From CAHJXG01 sp965277495 (GTDB taxonomy: Bacteria > Pseudomonadota > Alphaproteobacteria > Acetobacterales > Acetobacteraceae), in assembly GCA_965277495.1 (NCBI GenBank), contig OZ255824.1, forward strand, positions 2,790,001 to 2,854,000: a stretch of 64,000 nt of DNA, read 5' to 3'. Of the stretch, positions 32,981-43,449 are shown piece by piece (position 1 is the stretch's first letter; each line of letters starts with the position of its first letter). The translations under genes and the position numbers were made by a program. The notes under the pieces are model-generated. The model had not been told where the DNA came from, searched no databases, and saw only the letters and a program-made list of their open reading frames with translations.

Positions 32981-34522
32981 TCAACTGCCGGCGAGAACGG
33001 CTTCGCGGTGCAAAGACTGCTCGAGCCGTTCGAGCAACGCCGCGAGTTCCCGGCCATCGCGAGCCGTGCCGTAGACATACCAGTCCGGACGGACGACCGC
33101 GGCCGTGCACCCATGCGCCGCGAACCACGCCGCGTAAACGCCGTCGACATCGTCCAATCCGGAGTCCGCCGCTCCCCCGAAGGCCGCGATGCGCCCGCCA
33201 ATCGCCTCCCATGCCTCGCCGTGCGCGCTTGCCAGGCCATCGAGCACGCCCGGCTCGGACGCAACGATGCACCACCCGGCGCCGACAACGTCGTCGAACA
33301 GCCCCTCGCGGCCGCCGGTGCGCACGTGTCCCTGGGGGAAAAACGTGCCGGTGTCGGCGATCAGGCCTCCGGTCAATCCGGGATAGCGCAGCTTATCGGG
33401 GGCGTGATGCGCCCGGCGCTGCGCCAGAAGCCTCTCGTCGCGCTCGCGCGCCTTGACCGGATCGCGCAAGGTCTGCAAGCGGCCAAGCTCGATCGCTTTT
33501 TCGGTGATGAAACGGACATGCGGCTCACGCTCGGCCTGGTAGGTGTCCAATAGGGACTGGTTCGCGCGTCCGGTCAGCACGAGGTCGAGCTTCCAGGCCA
33601 GGTTATGGCTGTCGCGAATGCCGGAGCACATGCCCTGGGCAAGAAACGGGGGCATCTCGTGCGCGGCGTCGCCCGCCAGGAGCGCGCGCCCATATCGCCA
33701 GTGGTCGGCAATGCGGCTGCGGAACACATAGTTGGCGACCCGGATGAGCTCCGCGTCGTCCTCGTTCAAGAACCGGCTGACGCGCGACCACACTCCCGCC
33801 GCTTCCGTCGCCGCCTCGGGCGTCTCGCCGGAATGGAGCATGAAGGAGAAGCGGTGATGGGCGGGTCCGATGCGCACGATGGAGGTGGGCTGGGCCGGGT
33901 CGCAGATCTGCCGGAAGGTCGGGAGGTTGGCGACGGGCCGCCGCATGCGGAAGTCGCAGACCAGCCAGTTCTCCTGGAAGCCGTAATCGTCGACGGTGGC
34001 GCCAAGCTTCCGGCGCATGAAGCCGCCGCCGCCGTCGGCGCCGACCGCGAAGCGCACCCGTGTGGAGGCCGGTTTCCCGTCGGGGCCGGCGCCGTGCAAT
34101 GTGACGCCCTCATTGTCCTGTTCGAGTCCGGACACGGTAAAGCCCTGGCGAACCTCCACGGTCGGCAATGCCTTGTCATGCCGGTCCAGGACCGCCTCGA
34201 CGTGCGGCTGGAACATCATGTAAAGCGCCGCCCAGCCGCCCGGCGCCACCGCGTCGTATTCGAACTCGACCAGCGTCTCGCCCTTGGCATTGACCCAGTC
34301 GTAGTCGCGTTGCGCCACCGCGCCGAGGCTCACCTGGTCCACCAGGCCAAGTTTCTGGAACGTGCGCATGATCTCGTCGTCGAAACATGCGGCGCGGGGC
34401 AGGTTATACAGGCCGGTGTAACGCTCGAGCACGACGACCCGATGGCCGCGCTGGCCGAGGAGTGCGGCGAGGGTCATGCCCGTCGGGCCGTAGCCGACGA
34501 CGGCTACGTCGAAGTCGCTCAT
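32981..34522 (-). CDS. MhpA/resorcinol-hydroxylase-like FAD monooxygenase
   Basis: A 513-aa flavoprotein hydroxylase. The N-terminal FAD motif is VVGYGPTGMTLAALLGQRG (about 7-25), with GADGGGGFMRRKLG in the middle and LLAGDAAHEMPPFLAQG late, and the thioredoxin-like C-terminal domain ending near the stop. The start is the ATG at 34522, preceded by GGAGAATGCA; upstream in-frame Met codons are not preceded by ribosome-binding sites. It is convergent with the MarR gene. The neighbourhood (gamma-resorcylate decarboxylase, hydroxyquinol-type dioxygenase) makes hydroxylation of resorcinol to hydroxyquinol the most economical role. It would replace the two-component GraA/GraD hydroxylase of Rhizobium. 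Not proven. Confidence 0.87.
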   Translation of the reverse strand: MSDFDVAVVGYGPTGMTLAALLGQRGHRVVVLERYTGLYNLPRAACFDDEIMRTFQKLGLVDQVSLGAVAQRDYDWVNAKGETLVEFEYDAVAPGGWAALYMMFQPHVEAVLDRHDKALPTVEVRQGFTVSGLEQDNEGVTLHGAGPDGKPASTRVRFAVGADGGGGFMRRKLGATVDDYGFQENWLVCDFRMRRPVANLPTFRQICDPAQPTSIVRIGPAHHRFSFMLHSGETPEAATEAAGVWSRVSRFLNEDDAELIRVANYVFRSRIADHWRYGRALLAGDAAHEMPPFLAQGMCSGIRDSHNLAWKLDLVLTGRANQSLLDTYQAEREPHVRFITEKAIELGRLQTLRDPVKARERDERLLAQRRAHHAPDKLRYPGLTGGLIADTGTFFPQGHVRTGGREGLFDDVVGAGWCIVASEPGVLDGLASAHGEAWEAIGGRIAAFGGAADSGLDDVDGVYAAWFAAHGCTAAVVRPDWYVYGTARDGRELAALLERLEQSLHREAVLAGS

Positions 34523-34784
34523 TGCATTCTCCATTGCTGGCAAGCACGGGTCGCTTGGGGCCGCCGTGGTTTCCCATGCGGACATCAGGCCGGGTCAGGA
34601 TTTGAGGCAGCCAATTCGAACGTCATGTATGCGTTGCCCATCGCCGGCGCCGCGTCAATCTTGCTCACGCAATTCTTGCGATGGCAAGTCTTTAGATGGG
34701 CCGTTTCGCATCGTGAAGCGCGCGGCACGGCTGAATCATGCCTCAGCCGACTGCCGCGGTGGGTTGCATGGCAGCGGCGCATGA

Positions 34785-34799
34785 TGGCACGGCTCTTGC
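34785..34799 (+). promoter_or_regulatory. Sigma54 (RpoN) promoter for the urate permease-uricase operon
   Basis: TGGCACGGCTCTTGC matches the -24/-12 consensus TGGCACGNNNNTTGC exactly, with GG and GC ten bases apart. The predicted start of transcription is near 34811, leaving a 22-base leader with GAGGA before the GTG at 34833. CGCAATTCTTGCG (34668-34680), a palindrome about 110 bases upstream, is a candidate enhancer-binding site. Sigma54 with an NtrC-type activator is the usual nitrogen-limitation control. The rest of the 310-base gap (34523-34832) holds no gene. Confidence 0.75.
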
Positions 34800-34832
34800 C
34801 TGGCAAAAGCACGCGCGAACGAGGAAAATGAC

Positions 34833-36179
34833 GTGACACAGCCGGCCCTCTCATCCGCCACGCCGCCGCCGTTCCGCCTCGTCATCCTGGCCATCCAGCA
34901 CGTCCTGGTGATGTATGCCGGCGCGGTCGCCGTGCCCTTGATCCTCGGCGCGGCGCTGAAGCTGCCGCGGGACCAGGTTGCGACGCTGATCAACGCCGAC
35001 CTGTTCGCCTGCGGCGTCGCCACCTTCATCCAGGCATTCGGCGTCGGGCCAGTGGGCATACGCCTGCCGGTGATGATGGGCGTCACCTTCGCGTCGCTGT
35101 CGCCGATGCTGGCGATGGCCAACAACCCGGCGCTCGGCCTGCCGGTGATTTTCGGCTCGGTGATCGCCGCCGGGGTGTTCGGCATCGTGGCCGCCCCCTT
35201 CGTCAGCCGCCTGCTGCGCTTCTTCCCGTCGGTGGTCACGGGATCGATCATCACCGTCATCGGCATCACGCTGATGCGGATCGGCATCAACTGGATCGGC
35301 GGCGGGCGTCCGGCCGCCCCGGATTTTGGCGCGCCCGGCTATCTCGGCGTGGCTGGGCTTGTTTTGCTCATCATTTTGCTGCTGTTGCGCTTTGGTGCTG
35401 GCTTTTTACGCAATACCGCAGTGCTGATCGGCATCGTGGCGGGCTATCTGGTCACGCTGGCCCTCGGCTGGGGCGATCTCGGCGGGCTGGAGGCGCAGCC
35501 GTGGTTCGACGTCGTCCGGCCGCTGCAGTTCGGCATCCCACGCTTCGACCTTATTGCGTGCGTGTCGATGTGCCTGGTGATGATCGTCGTCATGATCGAG
35601 AGCACGGGAATGTTCCTGGCGCTCGGCGTCATGGTGGGCAAGCCGGTGTCGCAGGACGACCTCGCCCGCGGCCTGCGCGCCGACGGGGTCGGCACCGTCA
35701 TCGGCGGCATCTTCAATACCTTTCCCTACACCTCGTTCTCGCAGAACGTCGGGCTGGTGGGCGTGACCGGGGTCACCAGCCCGATGGTGTGCGTCGCCGG
35801 CGGCATCATTATGCTGCTGCTCGGCCTGTTGCCCAAGCTGGCCTTCATCGCCGCCTCGGTGCCGCAATGCGTGCTGGGCGGCGCGGGCGTGGTCATGTTC
35901 GGCATGGTGGCAGCGACCGGCATACGTATCCTGGCCTCGGTCGACTACGAGGGGCGGCGGGGCAACGTGTTCATCGTGGCCATCTCGATCGGTTTCGGCA
36001 TGATCCCGCTCGTGGCGCCGACGCTGTTCAAATCGGCGCCCGACATGCTGAAGACCATGCTGGACAGCGGCATCCTGCTCGCCTCCGTGACGGCGGTGGC
36101 GTTGAACGCATTCTTCAACCCGGACCAGCTCACCGCCGAGGCGCACGCCCCGCCGCTGGTGGTGGCCGACCATGCCTGA
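34833..36179 (+). CDS. NCS2-family urate/xanthine permease
   Basis: A 448-aa inner-membrane nucleobase:cation symporter-2 protein with 14 predicted helices. GAVAVPLILGAALKL (about 26-40), GIRLPVMMGVTFASL (about 75-89) and the NCS2 segment GGIFNTFPYTSFSQNVGLVGVTG (about 290-312) are diagnostic, and the TSFSQNVG form favours urate or xanthine over uracil. It starts with GTG at 34833, seven bases after GAGGA. It lies 12 bases before the uricase gene and is transcribed from a sigma54-type promoter, so it is almost certainly the uptake step for urate used as a nitrogen source. Confidence 0.9.
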   Translation: MTQPALSSATPPPFRLVILAIQHVLVMYAGAVAVPLILGAALKLPRDQVATLINADLFACGVATFIQAFGVGPVGIRLPVMMGVTFASLSPMLAMANNPALGLPVIFGSVIAAGVFGIVAAPFVSRLLRFFPSVVTGSIITVIGITLMRIGINWIGGGRPAAPDFGAPGYLGVAGLVLLIILLLLRFGAGFLRNTAVLIGIVAGYLVTLALGWGDLGGLEAQPWFDVVRPLQFGIPRFDLIACVSMCLVMIVVMIESTGMFLALGVMVGKPVSQDDLARGLRADGVGTVIGGIFNTFPYTSFSQNVGLVGVTGVTSPMVCVAGGIIMLLLGLLPKLAFIAASVPQCVLGGAGVVMFGMVAATGIRILASVDYEGRRGNVFIVAISIGFGMIPLVAPTLFKSAPDMLKTMLDSGILLASVTAVALNAFFNPDQLTAEAHAPPLVVADHA

Positions 36180-36191
36180 GGAGGCCCGCCT

Positions 36192-37028
36192 ATGCCGCTG
36201 ATCCATAACACCTATGGCAAGGGCCGCGTGCGGGTGATGCGGGTGAACCGGGACGGCGGCCGCAACGAGGTGCGCGAGCTGAGCGTGCAAACCTTGCTGG
36301 ATGGGGATTTCGCCGCCGCCTACACCGAGGGCGACAACCGCACCGTGGTCGCGACCGACACCATCAAGAACATCGCCTACATCGTCGCCCGCGAGAACAT
36401 GACGGCCAGTTCGGAGCTGTTCGGCCAGGCACTGGCCGGGCGTTTCCTGGCGCGCTATCCCCAGGTCGAGCGGGTGCGGGTGACCATGCACGAGACGCGG
36501 TGGACGCGCGCGAGCTTCGGCGGCACGGCGCATCCGCATAGCTTCGTGCTGGATGGCAACGGCAAGCCGAGGGCGGAGGTGGTTGCCACGCGGGAGGCAG
36601 CGACGGTCGTCTCGGGCATCGCGGGCTACACGTTCATGAAGACGACGGAGTCGGGCTGGGTCGACTACGTGATGGATGAATATACGACATTGCCGCCGAC
36701 GCAGGACCGTATCGCGGCGACGGCGATGGATGCGTCGTGGACGTGGCTGCGGCCGCCAGCGGACCACGACGCAACGAACGCCCGGATTCTCGGCACGATG
36801 CTCGAGGTGTTCGCGACCACTTACAGCCGTGGCGTGCAGGACAGCCTGTACCGTATGGGCGAGGCGGCGCTCGCGGCGGCGCCGGAACTCGGCACGGTGC
36901 GCATGGCGTGCCCGAACAAGCACTATCTACCGGTGAAGCTGGAGCCATTCGGCCTTTCGGCGGACAACATGGTCTTCGTGCCGACGGACGAACCGCACGG
37001 CCAGATCGAATGCGTCGTCGGACGTTGA
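36192..37028 (+). CDS. Cofactor-free urate oxidase (uricase)
   Basis: A 278-aa T-fold enzyme oxidising urate to 5-hydroxyisourate, releasing H2O2. Catalytic Lys10 (YGKGRV) and Thr57 (VVATDTIKN) match the conserved dyad; the late HYLPV near 238 supplies the expected histidine; SFGGTAHPHSFV and GYTFMKTTESGW are also family motifs. The start is the ATG at 36192, after GAGG. It is immediately followed on the opposite strand by the fused UraD-HIU hydrolase gene, which completes conversion to allantoin. H2O2 detoxification is not encoded nearby. Confidence 0.93.
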   Translation: MPLIHNTYGKGRVRVMRVNRDGGRNEVRELSVQTLLDGDFAAAYTEGDNRTVVATDTIKNIAYIVARENMTASSELFGQALAGRFLARYPQVERVRVTMHETRWTRASFGGTAHPHSFVLDGNGKPRAEVVATREAATVVSGIAGYTFMKTTESGWVDYVMDEYTTLPPTQDRIAATAMDASWTWLRPPADHDATNARILGTMLEVFATTYSRGVQDSLYRMGEAALAAAPELGTVRMACPNKHYLPVKLEPFGLSADNMVFVPTDEPHGQIECVVGR

Positions 37029-37053
37029 CGCTGTCCGGTAAAAATTCGGTCCG

Positions 37054-37980
37054 TCAGCTTCCGCGGTAGGTCGAGTAGGCGCCCGGGCTGACCAGCAACG
37101 GGATATGATAATGCGCCTCCGGCTCGGAAATGCCGAACCGGATGGGGATGACGTCGAGGAACGGCGGGCGCTGGGCCAGGTGGCCGGCGAAATACTCGCC
37201 GACGTGGAAGCGCAGTTCGTACGTCCCGATGCGGAGCGGTGCGCCGGACAGCAACGGCTGCGGTGTCCGTCCGTCGGCATTGGTGACGCTGCGGATAAGG
37301 GAGACCGGCTGGTTGCCTCCAACCTCGAACAACTCCATCGCGACATCGTTCGCCGGGCGTCCGGCCGCCGTGTCCAGGACGTGCGTGGTGAGCGTCCCGT
37401 TCACCGTCGGCATGCCGGGGCCAGCGACCTGATCCGCCAGGCGCAGCCGGGTGATGTAGCCGATTTCGCGCAACGCGGCATCCCGCTCGGTCCCGGGATC
37501 ATTTTCCAGCCGGCGCCTGAACTCATGCATCAGGGAAGGCCGGGTGTGGCGGCGCACGCACAGGATGAAGGGGAAGCCGAAGCGGGCGGCGTAGGCGGCG
37601 TTCAGCGCGGCGATAGCATCGGTGTCATCCGCCCGGCGCTGCAGTCCTAGGGCCGCCTGCTCCGCCATTGAGTCGCGGCCGATGTCGCCCGCCATCGCTG
37701 CCGGGCCCGCCAGTTCCGGATGGCCGCGCAGGAACGCGATGATGCGGTCGGACGGGGCGGCACACGCCGCGGCAAGCATGGCTTCGTGCAACGCAATGAC
37801 GGTTGCGAACGGCCGCGCCGAGGCAGCCTGTCCAGCCACCCAGGGCGCGTCCTCGAAAATGCCGCCCAGGGCCGCGGTGAAATCCGCGGCCGGGGCGGCA
37901 TTCAGTGCATCAAGGGCGAGTTTAACGGGCGCCCCCGCCAGCCGCGGCCCGGTCCGGCTGGTTGCCGTTCTCCGTGCCAC
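37054..37980 (-). CDS. Bifunctional OHCU decarboxylase / 5-hydroxyisourate hydrolase (UraD-HIUH fusion)
   Basis: About 308 aa. The N-terminal domain is UraD-like: LDALNAAPAADFTAALGGIF, GHPELAGPAAMAGDI and NAAYAARFGFPFILCVRRHT (roughly 23-150). The C-terminal domain is transthyretin-like HIU hydrolase: TVNGTLTTHVLDTAAGRPAN and the terminal YRGS tetrapeptide (roughly 195-308). Together these convert HIU to OHCU and then S-allantoin, so hydrolase and decarboxylase activities are fused in one protein, in UraD-first order. The start is uncertain: no ATG lies near the domain edge. GTG at 37980 is proposed, which overlaps the 3' end of the secreted-protein gene in another frame; a CTG at 37905 is possible. 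The 25 bases to the convergent uricase stop contain no terminator. Confidence 0.85.
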   Translation of the reverse strand: MARRTATSRTGPRLAGAPVKLALDALNAAPAADFTAALGGIFEDAPWVAGQAASARPFATVIALHEAMLAAACAAPSDRIIAFLRGHPELAGPAAMAGDIGRDSMAEQAALGLQRRADDTDAIAALNAAYAARFGFPFILCVRRHTRPSLMHEFRRRLENDPGTERDAALREIGYITRLRLADQVAGPGMPTVNGTLTTHVLDTAAGRPANDVAMELFEVGGNQPVSLIRSVTNADGRTPQPLLSGAPLRIGTYELRFHVGEYFAGHLAQRPPFLDVIPIRFGISEPEAHYHIPLLVSPGAYSTYRGS

Positions 37981-38215
37981 GCGGCTGTTTGTCGGCCTTT
38001 GCGATCGCGGCAGCGCGGGATGACGCCGAGCTGTGATTTGCGCCTGGGTGGCCAAGCATTGGGTTGTGGACCACCGGAGTATCGCCGGACATCCCATCCG
38101 CGGCTGCGGGCGGGCGCGGGCTGGAAGCGGTTTGGCCAAGCGCCGTCCCTGCGCACGCGCCAAACACCAGGCTGCCACATACCAAGCCTATGGCGTGCAA
38201 TGACTTAAACGACAT
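37922..38215 (-). CDS. Small exported protein of unknown function
   Basis: A 97-aa protein with a convincing signal peptide (FKSLHAIGLVCGSLVFGACA then GTALGQ), cleaved near Ala26 or possibly lipid-modified at Cys21 (FGAC). The mature part is Ala/Ser/Gly/Pro/His-rich and low-complexity, probably disordered. The start is the ATG at 38215 after AAGGTGATC. Its 3' end overlaps the proposed start of the UraD-HIUH gene, and it lies downstream of the Tsx-like porin on the same strand. Codon bias and the signal peptide support a real gene; function is unknown. Confidence 0.6.
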   Translation of the reverse strand: MSFKSLHAIGLVCGSLVFGACAGTALGQTASSPRPPAAADGMSGDTPVVHNPMLGHPGANHSSASSRAAAIAKADKQPRGTENGNQPDRAAAGGGAR

Positions 38216-38348
38216 CGTAGATCACCTTTTGATTTGGCACCGGAGCTTCTAGATGCAGCATAACCGCGTTCCGGCCCAGGCTGGCATTCCTAACGTAGCG
38301 CGGCGGCGGCGGTTGCAAAAGCTTCGTGGCTCCGCACGCGGCTGACTG

Positions 38349-39227
38349 TCAAAAGTGGTATCCCGCCTCGACGAAGAATGCCCGCTGCTCTGTTCCCGGC
38401 ACATATTGCGGAACGTTGCCGAACTTGTTGTGCCAGTACTCAAATCCGACGCCCGCTTCCAACTTCTTTGGCGTATAGCCGATCAGTTCTCCGACATCGA
38501 CCATCAGCTTCGGGTGCAGAATCAGCTCGACGCGATGGTAGAAGTCGCCGGTGGCGCCGGCGCCTTTCGGGCCGACGAGGGTCGCAAAGCCGGTGAAGTT
38601 CAGCGGAACCGGTCCAGCAGCGAACGGGAAGGCCCACGCCGTCTCGATGAAGTACGTCGGGCTGAAATTCGAGCCGTTGCCGTTCGCGAGATAGGCGTTG
38701 GTGTTCCATTCCTTGGCCAAGCCAACGGTGATGTTCCAGAAACCCCTGGGAAGGTTGATCGAGAACTGCGGCCCGACGGTAATGAGCTTCTTATAGGAGG
38801 CGAACTGGTCGTCCTGCGTGTCGAGATCGAGGCCAAACTGGATGCCGATGTCGCGGATCGGGCCGAAGCGGAACATGTCGCTGCCGGTGATCTTGTTGCC
38901 GCTGGCGACGGTGCGGAACACGGCATACAGCTCGAACGAGTTTGAGTCCGCGTGGCCGGTCACGCTGTTCGCCGGGTCTCCCCGGTGGTCGAAATCCTCG
39001 AAATCGAGGCTGACGAAGTTGGACCCATAGGTCCATCCGTTGGCATAGGCAATGTTGCCGGCGACCTCGTTGACGTTCTTGCCGTAGCCGGGTTGCTTGT
39101 CTTGGCCGAGGTAACGGATGCTAAGATAGGTGTCCTGGTAGTCGATGCCCCAGGCATATGATTGAGACGGCGCCAAAGCCATCGAACCTAACACTAATGC
39201 TGCCGCCGCCATCCGGACCTGACTCAT
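38349..39227 (-). CDS. Tsx-like nucleoside-specific outer-membrane channel
   Basis: A 292-aa precursor. A signal peptide (RMAAAALVLGSMALAPSQSYA, cleaved after about 25) is followed by WGIDYQDTYLSIRYLG, beta-barrel strands and a terminal AGYHF with C-terminal Phe for assembly. The pattern fits the Tsx/nucleoside-channel family. It starts with ATG at 39227. A sigma54-type promoter 50-65 bases upstream ties it to nitrogen control together with the urate genes, so it is a reasonable outer-membrane entry route for purines or nucleosides. Confidence 0.8.
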   Translation of the reverse strand: MSQVRMAAAALVLGSMALAPSQSYAWGIDYQDTYLSIRYLGQDKQPGYGKNVNEVAGNIAYANGWTYGSNFVSLDFEDFDHRGDPANSVTGHADSNSFELYAVFRTVASGNKITGSDMFRFGPIRDIGIQFGLDLDTQDDQFASYKKLITVGPQFSINLPRGFWNITVGLAKEWNTNAYLANGNGSNFSPTYFIETAWAFPFAAGPVPLNFTGFATLVGPKGAGATGDFYHRVELILHPKLMVDVGELIGYTPKKLEAGVGFEYWHNKFGNVPQYVPGTEQRAFFVEAGYHF

Positions 39228-39275
39228 AAAACCCTATACTCCGCAAAAGATTTTTCTGGTCGCGGAGGTTGCCGT

Positions 39276-39292
39276 AGCAAGCTATGTGCCAA
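39276..39292 (-). promoter_or_regulatory. Sigma54 (RpoN) promoter for the Tsx-like gene
   Basis: On the minus strand TTGGCACATAGCTTGCT matches -24/-12 (TGGCAC, then TTGC[AT], GG-N10-GC). Transcription would start near 39265, about 38 bases before the ATG. A near-copy lies at 39294-39310 (TTGGCACATCGCTTGGT) in which the -12 GC is changed to GG; the two form a 15-base imperfect direct repeat 18 bases apart. The near-copy may be a decoy, a duplicated site or a tuning element. The rest of the 284-base gap (39228-39511) has no gene. Confidence 0.7.
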
Positions 39293-39511
39293 AACCAAGC
39301 GATGTGCCAAATTTATGACGGATGGGATCAAGCCCGCGCGCCACGCCGTTCGCCGCGCCACGGCAGCGGTCCAGGCTGAACTACCTGCGGCTTGAGCGGC
39401 ACGGGCAACTCGGCTACGCCATCAATGGCAAAGTGCTCTGCTTGGGTAAGCGCCGTGCTTGGGTCGCCGCAGGCAGGAAACAACGCAAGCCAACGCGCAG
39501 GAGATAAGTCA

Positions 39512-41749
<2,238 letters not shown>

Positions 41750-41775
41750 CCAAGTCGACCCGCACCCGAACCGCC

Positions 41776-42423
41776 TCAATCCAGCAGCAGCGCGCCCATG
41801 GCCGCCGCCGTCGCCTGTTGCGAGGGTTCGATGACCGGCACGCCCAGCGCGTCCTGCATCGGCTTGCGGTGCGCCGCCATGCCGGCACAGCCCAGCACCA
41901 GCACGTCGGCCCCGCGCTGCTGCACCAAGGCGCGCCCGGCCTCGACCAGCCTTGCCTGCACTGCCGGCCCAGCGCTGTCGGCGGCGCTCAGGTCTACCGG
42001 CCAGCTATCGGCATAGCGCGACGCCACGCCCATCTGCCGCACATACCGCCGCTGCCGCTGTACGCTGGCCGGCGACAGCGCAACGATGCCGAAGCGCTCG
42101 CCCAGGGTCATGGCGCGCAGGATGCCCCATTCGGCGATGCCCATCACCGGACGCCCCCCGGCGGCATCACGCACCGCAGCCAGGCCGGGGTCGCTGAAGC
42201 AGGCGAGCACGAAGGCGTCGGCATCGTCCCGCTCCACCCAGCGCACCAGCGGCATCACCACGCGGTCGGCATCACGCTGCGTGGCAATGCCGGGCGGACC
42301 TTCAGCCAGGCCCGCCACCACGATCACCGGGCCGCCCGGCACGCGCAGCCGCTCCAGCGCGTGGTCGATGGCGGCGGTGACGGCGGCGGACGAGTTCGGA
42401 TTGATGACGAGGATGCGGGGCAT
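41776..42423 (-). CDS. Asp/Glu/hydantoin racemase family protein
   Basis: A 215-aa two-domain racemase fold. PRILVINPNSSAAVTAAIDH (about 2-21) is the family N-terminus. The two catalytic-type cysteines are at VLACFSDPGL (Cys about 75) and VLGCAGMAAH (Cys about 180). Both are kept, so an active cofactor-independent racemase is likely. The PNSS start resembles hydantoin or allantoin racemases more than glutamate racemase. The ATG at 42423 has no clear ribosome-binding site; GTG two codons earlier is an option. It follows the carbamoylase-like gene by 84 bases. No hydantoinase is present. Confidence 0.83.
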   Translation of the reverse strand: MPRILVINPNSSAAVTAAIDHALERLRVPGGPVIVVAGLAEGPPGIATQRDADRVVMPLVRWVERDDADAFVLACFSDPGLAAVRDAAGGRPVMGIAEWGILRAMTLGERFGIVALSPASVQRQRRYVRQMGVASRYADSWPVDLSAADSAGPAVQARLVEAGRALVQQRGADVLVLGCAGMAAHRKPMQDALGVPVIEPSQQATAAAMGALLLD

Positions 42424-42507
42424 CAGCACGCGGCGGCGGCGATGGCGAGGCCCGTGGCCATCAAGGCAAGGCGAAGCGGCTTCATGCACGGGTCCTCTGG
42501 CGAAGGG

Positions 42508-43449
42508 TCAGGCAGGCTCGATCACGCCGGCGCGTCCGGTGATGGCGGCGTATTGCGCCGGCTGGCGGTGGGCGCCGAAGTTGAACATCTTCGCCTTGCC
42601 CTGCTGGCACAAATCCAGGTCGCAATCCGCCACCAGCACCTCGTCGCCCAGCGTCGAGGCTTCCGCCACGATCACCCCGTTCGGATCCACGATGCACGAT
42701 CCGCCGATCAGGCCGGACCCGTCCTCGTTCCCGGCCTTGGCGACCGCGACCGCCCAGGTGGCGTTCATGTAGGCGTTGGCCTGGGCCACCAGCTTCGAGT
42801 GGAAGGTGCGCAGCGCCTCGTCCTCCGTGCCGCCGCCGTTCGGGTCGTAGGCGGCCGAGTTGTAGCCGACGCAGACCAGCTCCACCCCCTGCAGGCCCAG
42901 CACGCGCCAGGATTCCGGCCAGCGGCGGTCGTTGCAGATCAACATGCCCATGATGGCGCCTTGCCATGCGGTCCCGGCGCGGAAGGCGGGGAAGCCCAGG
43001 TCGCCATACTCGAAATAGCGTTTCTCCAACTGCTGGAACCGCGCGCCCTCCCGCGGCTCCATCGAACCCGGCAGGTGCACCTTGCGGTAACGGCCAAGGA
43101 TGCTGCCGTCCGGCTGCACCAGCATGGAACAGTTGAAGCGCTGCCCGGCAGGCGTCCGCTCCGCGTAGCCGGCGTAGAAACCGATGCCGAGGGCGCGGGC
43201 GCGGTCGAACAGCGGCTGCACCGCCGGGTTCGGCATGGCGGGTTCGTAGTACGTGTCCAGCGCCGCACATTCCAGCAGCCAGCGGGGAAAGAACGTGGTG
43301 AACGCCAGTTCGGGAAACACCGCCAGCGTGGCGCCCGCACCGGCGGCCTGCTCGAGCAGGTGCATCATGCGGGCCAGGACGGCGCCGCGGCTGTCTGCCT
43401 TCTGGTTCGGTCCCATCTGGGCGGCGGCGATGCGGATGCTGCGCGGCAT
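42508..43449 (-). CDS. N-carbamoyl-D-amino acid amidohydrolase-like nitrilase-superfamily enzyme
   Basis: A 313-aa CN-hydrolase. The Glu-Lys-Cys triad is Glu47 (VFPELAF), Lys123 (YRKVHLPG) and Cys172 (LICNDRRWPE), at or very close to the positions in Agrobacterium D-carbamoylase. GYNSAAYDPNGGG and length also match that branch. It would hydrolyse N-carbamoyl amino acids to amino acid, CO2 and NH3. The start is the ATG at 43449; TTG at 43458 would add three residues. With the racemase downstream this forms a hydantoin/ureide salvage pair, near the urate genes but on its own transcript. Confidence 0.87.
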   Translation of the reverse strand: MPRSIRIAAAQMGPNQKADSRGAVLARMMHLLEQAAGAGATLAVFPELAFTTFFPRWLLECAALDTYYEPAMPNPAVQPLFDRARALGIGFYAGYAERTPAGQRFNCSMLVQPDGSILGRYRKVHLPGSMEPREGARFQQLEKRYFEYGDLGFPAFRAGTAWQGAIMGMLICNDRRWPESWRVLGLQGVELVCVGYNSAAYDPNGGGTEDEALRTFHSKLVAQANAYMNATWAVAVAKAGNEDGSGLIGGSCIVDPNGVIVAEASTLGDEVLVADCDLDLCQQGKAKMFNFGAHRQPAQYAAITGRAGVIEPA

